A stretch of DNA of 64,000 nucleotides from Zhengitettix transpicula (lineage: Eukaryota > Arthropoda > Insecta > Orthoptera > Tetrigidae), in NCBI GenBank assembly GCA_037074705.1, contig CM073591.1, positions 132,501,032-132,565,031 on the forward strand, given 5' to 3'. Within the stretch, counting starts at the first letter, position 1; the number at the start of each line of letters is the position of its first letter. The translations under genes were made by a program, and so were the position numbers. The notes under the pieces were generated by a model. It did no database searches, was not told the DNA's origin, and was given only the letters and a program-made list of their open reading frames with translations. Below, in pieces: positions 57,663 to 64,000 of the stretch.

Positions 57663-57684
57663 GCTTACAGATGTCCAAAATAAT

Positions 57685-58237
57685 TTTTGTTTAGGGTAAT
57701 AGGCTACATGAGGGTAATCCACATGGTGGCAACTCCCCTTTAATAACATAGGAAGGGATTTGAAAGGGAGGATGCGGAAGGATAAAGGAAGGTGGCCAAG
57801 AGTTAACTAGGGCCCCCGGGGTATAGCTTAAGGATCCTAACCGGCATTCGTCTAAAAGTAATGCAAGACAAACCCTAGAAAAACCTGCATTAGGTAGGCC
57901 GGACATTGGGTACTTGTCCCACGCCCTTCCGATAGCGGGAGAAGAGTTTGCTGAGGGGACGCAGCATTACCTTCTCCGTACCTCAACCAGTTTAGGAGGC
58001 AGCTAGCCGACTGTTCCAATGGGAACAGAGAACAACTCTTACCGTATACCCAAGGTCTGTGACCCCGGAACATACACCTCTCAAAACAGGCCGAGGTGCC
58101 TTAGGGAACCTTAGTTCAAAAACGGAGAGAGGAAAAGGCATCCCCAAAGGTATCCCCTTCCATCTCTCCTACAAGGTTCTGCTTACTAGAGAACATCCCT
58201 CGCAGGTCTGCCTGTGAGAGAATAGCCCCCGCAGACA
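57685..58237 (-). mobile_element. SINE-like retroposon, full-length copy
   Basis: Flanked by a 22-bp target duplication with two adjacent mismatches (57663-57684 and 58238-58259), including the exact 14-mer ATGTCCAAAATAAT. On the minus strand it starts TGTCTGCGGGGGCTATTCTC and ends TAGCCTATTACCCTAAACAA. There is a short internal duplication near the 5' end: two GTCTGC/CTCGCAGG-type blocks at 58155-58235. The long duplication and A-rich tail show LINE-type retroposition. The minus frames at 57691-58073 lie within it. Confidence 0.88.
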
Positions 58238-58379
58238 GCTTACCAATGTCCAAAATAATGCTCCTGGTACCTTAACTACTCCTAGTATCTTATGAGAGTT
58301 AAAAGTAGTCCCAATAACTTAAGAGGCAAAAAATACACTAAATAATACTCCCTGTAATTTCTGAATGCCGTCCCTTCTA

Positions 58380-58393
58380 CCCCCCCCCCCCCC
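58380..58393. repeat. Poly-C run
   Basis: Fourteen consecutive C residues. Confidence 0.95.
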
Positions 58394-58509
58394 ACCTCTA
58401 TAGGTCATAGTGTTGTTTTACCGTTACAGTGTTTGTTTTGTAAAGTATTATCTGTACAAACTATGACAGAATTCGGTATACGTTTTTGAGATTCAACGCG
58501 TAACATTAT

Positions 58510-58740
58510 TTTCCCCTTCCAACTCCACTGCTATCGGCTTACCTACAACTTAACCAGAATTTAGAATTAAACTCAGAAACTTCCATAACCCAGGATTCGA
58601 CACCAATGTCTGTTGTTTTCACGTTACTTTTCTGCAAACCCCCCTGCCCTATCCCTAAAGGTGTTCCTGTCCCATGGCCAAACTAGTTGAAATTATACAC
58701 AAAAACATCGGGAAAAGTTTTCTTTCGACACAAAATCAAA
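58510..58740 (-). mobile_element. Helitron-type fragment
   Basis: CATAACCCAGGATTCGACAC, CCCTATCCCTAAAGGTG and TTGAAATTATACA align with the internal repeats of the Helitron-type unit at 22116-22785 (CATAACCTTGGAATTGACTC, CCCAATCCTAAGGGTG, TTGAAATTATACT). Neither end is recognisable. Confidence 0.5.
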
Positions 58741-59079
58741 TTTTAGAACGAGTGTTTTAACATTTAAAGAACTTGTATAATATATTGGAGATGATATAGC
58801 AAAGAAGAACACCTCGTTTTGATCCGCTACCCCAGTTTTAGATAGATTGCCTATTACCTTAAGCTATGTTTAATAAAGCATTCGCTACAATCACATTGAT
58901 AATGAGCACAATCTAATTAATCATATCAATTATTTATCATTGTTATTAATCATACAAATAACATTGTAAATATGATATAACTCATATTTGAACGTTTTGA
59001 ATAAAGGTAAAATAGTATGATAACAAACGACAGTAGAATATATGTTATACATTTTACAGAAAATGAAATACAATGAAAA
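58741..59079. other. AT-rich non-coding DNA
   Basis: Nothing recognised in this interval. Confidence 0.45.
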
Positions 59080-60110
59080 ATAATTAAACCGTTTCTTAAT
59101 ACAGTCACATATAAAATTTTTATTTATATCTAAATTACATTAAAATGTCAGGATTTTAAAATAGTTCGTTTTCGGTTATTCTAACAATATTCATCTGTAA
59201 ATCATTGGAATTAAAATATGTGTATACCTATATTAATATATTCATCACAGAGATTTAATTATATTTCACATTCCTGATAATTTAATTGAAATATTACCTT
59301 AGGCCAACTTTTTTTTATATGGTTTTATATAATATCCTATTGTTTACAATACGGTTACATGTATAGTATTTAATGGTCAGGCTCTGATGTTGTATCTATC
59401 ACAGCTCCCATATCGATATAAGAAGAACATTGATGGGAGACAATTAATTACAAATGCTTCATTTTAATTTATACAATATCCAAAAATTTTGCGTAATGCT
59501 TACCATATCAGCTATTTCATTTATTGTGTTCATATAAATTTTATTATTAAATGAATTAAATGTAGTATAATAACCGAGTTGGGATAGTACATATAGAAAC
59601 TAATGTCTGACCTTCAGTGCATATATATATTTTTAGATATTTTGCGATACAGTTTTGCCCTGTAGATTTAATCTGTAACGTATAATTAATTTTGATGTTT
59701 CCCTTGTGATATTAATTCTAATTGGTATCAATTGATTTCTTTGCTCAAATAATTTTTCTAAGATGAATAATTAAACTTAAAAATATGTTTTGTAAATAAA
59801 TTAAATGTAGTATACTTACCGCTAAATGTAAATAACAGTGTTTGCAGTCTTCGGGACAATAAAGTAAAGCAATATTATTTAGTTGATGTATGTCCTAAGT
59901 AAATTGATTTGCACCCATTACAATATATCTGGTGAACTATATCTATTGGATTATTATTCTGTATTTTATCTTTTGCTTTACAGATGAATATGGTTAGAAT
60001 AACCGAAAGCTCCTGATGGGCTATTTTTAAATCCTAACATTTTAATATAATTTACATTGAAATAAAAATTTTATATGAGAGTTATTAAAAAAGGTTTTAA
60101 TCATTTATAA
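59080..60110. repeat. ~1-kb foldback repeat with ~130-bp arms
   Basis: The left arm (59085-59215: TATAAAATTTTTATTTATAT, AAAATGT.AGGATTT, TTTCGGTTATTCTAAC, ATATTCATCTGTAAA) is the inverted counterpart of the right arm (59975-60105: TTTACAGATGAATATGG, TTAGAATAACCGAAAG, AAATCCTAACATTTTAAT, ATAAAAATTTTATAT). The ~760-bp centre is AT-rich and non-coding. It could be a non-autonomous DNA element or another inverted pair of retroelement ends; no class-specific end was found. Confidence 0.65.
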
Positions 60111-60931
60111 TATTAATAATAAGATGCATACAGTCTTTTATCGTTTTTATTAAACAAGGAAGCATTACATTGAAGTTAAGCTGTTTTATCAGTTGATAGT
60201 AGTGTGTAGCGTACAAAAGCAAGATTAATTAATTGTGGTTAATTTATTGTATTCTTCATGTATTATGATTTACGAAATAAAATATCTCGATAAATTGATA
60301 GTTTCGACTTGGGTCTGGCAATGGTCAAAGCTCGCACCCCACGTAGGTCTTACTCAGATATACGAAAACAATCCCGAGGCGGCAATCCTTTGTAGAGATT
60401 ATAATATTGAGCGTGATTGTGTTAGGTTAATCTGTGGTCTCAAGATTTTAGCAAGCTCACATAAGACGTTTGACCAGATTGGCGCCATCGCAACCATCTC
60501 TTCCCACGCCCCTGATCTTGGCCACGTGACCCCCGGAGGGGGTGTTGCTAATTAAGAAATTGAGATTTGGGGGGCACAAACGTAATTACGATTGGGTAAA
60601 ACCGGAAAAATCCAAGACGTTGTAGAGATAAATATCGAACAACTGAAGCGTAAAGGGAGTTGACAGAGCAAATGAGAGTTAGTATAATATTATTCATGAG
60701 ATAGAGTTGGATTTTAGGTTTCAGTTAGATTCTAGTATTGAGAAGTTAGTTTTCGATAAGTGAGATTTAAGTTTTGAGAATAATTTATTGTGTGGAGAAG
60801 CTGTTTTTTTCTTATTAGTTGATGTGACGTTATATTTGAGTTTTGAGTTTTGGAGCTGAAGTTTGTTCGGAGATAATGGTTTTCCCGGAATTACGTGAGA
60901 TTGCAGCGTCAACCTCAGCCATCTGCGACGT
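60111..60931. other. Unassigned DNA with a possible LTR edge
   Basis: A 106-codon plus frame (60235-60555) has no domain. Just after it, TTTGGGGGGCACAAACG (60569-60585) resembles an LTR primer-binding region, and an AATAAAATATC poly(A)-type signal sits upstream near 60276, so 60180-60568 might be a solo LTR edge. The support is weak. Confidence 0.3.
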
Positions 60932-63207
60932 CTTTTTTTTATTACATATTAACGTCACATTAACCTTTTGGTCATTAGCGACTTACATCTGTTAAGTTCT
61001 ACATTTGAATAACATTTAAATTACTTTAAACAAATCAGTCTTCATCGTAAAGTCTATGAGGTTGTTTATTGCTGCTGATGAGTTGCAAATCTCCATCATT
61101 GAATGGGCGGCTATGGTTGATCTTATCCCGCTATATTTGCGGCAGTCAAAGAGGACATGAAAAATTGTTGTGGGCTCGTTGCATGAGCTGCATACCGGCT
61201 GCGGAGATCTGGAAATCAAGAATGAGTGAGTGAATCTGGAGTGCAATGTTCTTATTCTGGCTACAAAAACCTGTTGCCTTCGATATAGTTCTTTCGGGTG
61301 CGATATTTCTCTGATGCTGTTGACATTTCTGAGGATGACTCCGCATTCCTCTGGTTTCACAGGTCTACTCCACTTTTCCTCCAGTTCATTGTAGAGCCCT
61401 ACTCTGCAGTCCCTGCTGGTGCAGATTGGCAGGTTGCTGGATCTTCCTTGATGATCAGTTTCCATCTTCGCTAGGAGATCTGCCCTGTCGTGCCCTACTA
61501 TGTCCTTATGCACCGGTAGCCAGGCTATAGTGATCCGGTTTCAGTTTTCTTGTATTTTCAATAAATTCTCTCTAATTCGATTATGGAACCATTTCTGTGC
61601 GCTGTACTGGTTATTCTGTGTATTGCGTCCTTGGAGTCTGTTAATATGATATTGTTGGCCTCCGGTGTTTCCAGACACAGTTCCGTGGCCATGAAGATGG
61701 CGTATAATTCTGATTAAATTATCGACGCATTATGGTTTATAGCGATAGATTTTTCTTTGCCTGTCGTAACTATTGCGCACCCGACTCCATTTGAATTTTT
61801 GGACCCATCGGAATAAATGACTGGGAGATTTGTATCTTTTTAGCAACTGATAGATTTCTGCGTTCCAGTTAATGTTGTGTGGATTGTTTACTTGAAGTTT
61901 ATGTAGCGATGTATCGATTGGAATTTCGTTAAGCTTCCATGGTGGTATGCTTGCCGTGGTGTTGTGGTCTATCTCTGGAAAAGTCATTCCTTCCTTTCGT
62001 AATATATCCTTTAGTGTAGTGTAGTACGGGGTTAGGTTTCTAGGTGGTTCTTTCTCTGCATATTGAGGAGTGATGGTTTGTTTTCTTATTATTGGGTTCG
62101 ATGCCTCTCTTGCCTTGATCGCGTATCTAATTGCAATTACTTTCCTTCTGCGACTAAGCGGAATTTTGTTTGCCTCAAGTGTGAGTCTCGGTATTGGGGT
62201 GGTTTTATAACATCAGCTTATCACTCTCATTGCATCATTTTGGACAACGTTTAATCTTCTTAGCATCTTTTTCTGTGCTGTCATATATATGTGTGCTCCA
62301 TAATCTATTTTTCTTCTGATCATTGTCCTGTAGGTGAGCCTCAATAGTTCCATATTTGCCCCCCAGTTCTTGGCAGCTAGTAGCTTGAGGATTAATACGC
62401 GTTTTTTGCTTTCTATGATTAGTTGCTCGATGTTAGTCTTGAACGTGAGTTTAGGGTCCCAGAAAATTCCCATAATCTTGTATTGTTTAACATATTCAAT
62501 ATTTTTATCATATATTTTTAAAGGTATCTTTATTTAATAAGGAACGTAGGTTTTCCCGGTGTAGTTGCTGGATTAAGTTCTCTCGGAATTCCAACCGGGT
62601 AGCGTAGTTTTGTAAACACAACGTTTCGTTGGCTTGCACCGCCATCTTCTTCACCTGAAGTTGTGTTTACAAAACTACGCTACCCGGTTGGAATACCGAG
62701 AGAACTTCATCCAGTATCTTTATTTGCTTGTATTTCCTTGAGAAGCACATTGCTTTGACTTTGCAAGGGTTAAAATTGAATCCCGTTTTTTTTTCAGCCC
62801 ACTGAGTCGCCTTGTTTATTGCCTCCTGCATCACTTCAGAGGACAGCTTCATGTTGTTCCCTCTAGTCATCAAGATGACATCATCTGCAAATATCAACGC
62901 ATCTATCGGGGGGTTTGTTAATGCTACCAATGTCATTTATGGCTACCAGGGACAGAATGACGCTGAGGCTCGAGCCCTGGCTTATTCCGTTCTCGATTCT
63001 ATATTCATGTGACTGTCCATTATAAATTCTGACCTTAATATATCTATCCTCTGTTAGGTTTCTGGTGCGTTGTAGGATACTACCACTTAGTCCGTAATTT
63101 TTTAGTTTATTTATTATCCTTGATCTCCATGTCTTTTCGTAAGCCTTGCATATATCTAACATGACTGCCAATACATGTTGATGTTTTGACCTGCAAGTGG
63201 TAACGTA
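60932..63207 (-). pseudogene. RNase H-bearing non-LTR retrotransposon (I/Jockey group)
   Basis: On the minus strand the remnant begins inside reverse transcriptase: AVMLDICKAYEKTWRS (63120-63171, catalytic Asp motif) and GISQGSSLSVIL. A frameshift follows, then FADDVILM (about 62870-62891, the YADD box). After an insertion at 62536-62714 come GIFWDPKLTF and RTMIRRKIDYG (62213-62473, the thumb). RNase H has YSDGSKNSNGVG (61785-61819), SELYAIF and LTDSKD (61625-61712), and GHDRADLLAK (61466-61495). The last 165-codon frame (61016-61513) adds a C-x2-C-x7-H-x4-C knuckle and stops at 61016. The 3' UTR ends in an A-run (T-run 60933-60940). RNase H after RT marks the I or related clades. It is 5' truncated, with at least four frameshifts or stops. 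Confidence 0.85.
62536..62714. mobile_element. Foldback insertion nested in the LINE
   Basis: Flanked by the 11-bp duplication TATCTTTATTT (62525-62535 and 62715-62725). Inverted arms CTGGATTAAGTTCTCTCGG ... TAGCGTAGTTTTGTAAACAC and GTGTTTACAAAACTACGCTA ... CCGAGAGAACTTCATCCAG are nearly perfect over ~55 bp. About 32 bp at the left end is unpaired. The centre, on the minus strand, has GTGAAGA, an A, a GGC / GCC stem and CGAAACGTT followed by GTGTTTACAAAACTACG, so the layout is again hammerhead-like. Its stem I is exceptionally long. The good arms and clean duplication suggest it is younger than its host LINE. Confidence 0.75.
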
Positions 63208-64000
63208 CTAGAAATAATATCATCAGAGTCGGTACATTAAAGCACCGTATTTTGGCCCACCTACCCCTGTTATTGTATGTTGTTTTTTGTTCTCTTTAAT
63301 TTATTTTGTAAATCAGCCGTGGGAATTTAAATTGATAATAAGAGCAGGATAAATATAAATTATTAATTAATTATTGTGATTCCTTTCTCCCCTGGAACAT
63401 AATTACATTTCTTAAAAATAAATGAATAAATAAAGATCCCCTATTCAGATAAAACATCACAAACGTCATGTGTTGGAGAATGGTACTGCCTCCATAAGTA
63501 AACACGGGTTGCGTTTTAATCGCAAGTCGCATAGTGTGGCCGGCTTCTATAAGGTCCATTGCTTTCCATGGACCATGAGTTTTTTTCGCATGCGATAAAA
63601 TGCGATAGTGTTGCCGTGGCGTTACTCAATAGACGAACATTGTTCCTCTGTACCCTAACATTAATAAACAAAGTTTATTAAATAACAAAACCTGCTCCGG
63701 AGAAAATATTTGTCAATCATATATTTGCTATTCAAACCGAATGGAGATAACATTTATCATTTTCTGCATGATAAATTATTATAATTGTATTTCGACTTTC
63801 TGAAAATACAACATAGACTTTACGCAAGTACTATTCAAGAATGGGGATTTAGAGGATACTCAAAAAGTCTTTGTATTGGTGGCTACGGATATTGTCATTG
63901 TCTTCGGATTAATAACACAGGTTTAGGTACTTATTTACAGACGACCTACTGTATTGTTGTTGGATTATTAAAACTTGTAGGCGGATATTTTGCTTATCAC
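63208..64000. other. Unassigned DNA to the window end
   Basis: 63515-63625 has paired TCGCA-type blocks (CGCATAGTGTGGCCGGC and, inverted or repeated, GCGATAGTGTTGCCGTGGC) that may be the ends of a small DNA element. An open stretch at 63780-63960 has no family resemblance and may continue beyond the window. Confidence 0.35.

Noticed and set aside
1..64000. CRISPR arrays, bacterial operons, rRNA genes
   Set aside because: No regularly spaced repeats, Shine-Dalgarno-led gene runs or rRNA-like blocks are present. The content is eukaryotic.

Overview
This window looks like AT-rich nuclear DNA from an insect. The evidence is one secreted-protein exon resembling insect Vein, ending in a consensus GT splice donor, plus a dense load of eukaryotic mobile elements: Penelope-like elements, RNase H-bearing non-LTR elements, Helitrons, PIF/Harbinger, piggyBac, SINEs and LTRs. 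There are no bacterial operons. The order cannot be fixed from sequence alone. The sparse coding, long introns and many old repeats would suit a large hemimetabolous genome, but that is inference.

Only one host gene segment can be supported. It is a first coding exon on the minus strand (17744-18140) inside a GC- and CpG-rich island (about 17740-18440). It encodes a signal peptide and a compact domain like the N-terminal part of insect Vein (an EGFR ligand). The gene is read towards position 1, and no second exon is recognisable, so 1-17743 is probably first-intron sequence and 18441-64000 is probably upstream intergenic DNA. Nearly all other open frames of 60-110 codons are chance or antisense frames.

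The rest is a mobile-element graveyard. In order: Helitron-type units (657-1405, 22116-22785, 41220-42989, 58510-58740); a PIF/Harbinger transposase remnant (18942-19298) with an exact 56-bp piece again at 20244-20299; a foldback MITE (21852-22092); non-LTR retrotransposon tails (25311-26105 plus, 29643-30005 minus); three Penelope-like GIY-YIG fragments (29376-29642, 34290-34965, 44660-44885); a dispersed ~550-bp SINE-like retroposon with clear target duplications (8476-8796, 14208-14480, 36431-36740, 49526-50054, 57685-58237); a piggyBac-like remnant (50105-50440); and a decayed RNase H-containing LINE (60932-63207) carrying its own foldback insertion (62536-62714).

Two patterns stand out. 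(1) Short palindromic repeats recur across the window (5340-5710, 11671-11898, 12050-12310, 14780-15110, 19320-19640, 30088-30209, 30870-31020, 36780-37001 with 38875-38945, 44440-45205). Most carry near each arm a hammerhead-ribozyme-like motif: CTGANGA, one extra base, stem II, then GAAAC-GTC. Penelope-like coding fragments lie in or beside some of them, so they are probably inverted pairs of Penelope-type terminal repeats. (2) Six LTR-like units (31481-32652, 37002-37832, 37841-38874, 45276-46634, 46917-47887, 54689-55807) share TG...CA ends and sit at ATAT with ATAT on both sides. Most contain one to three tandem copies of a primer-binding-site-like motif inside the duplicated-target unit, where a simple solo LTR should have none.
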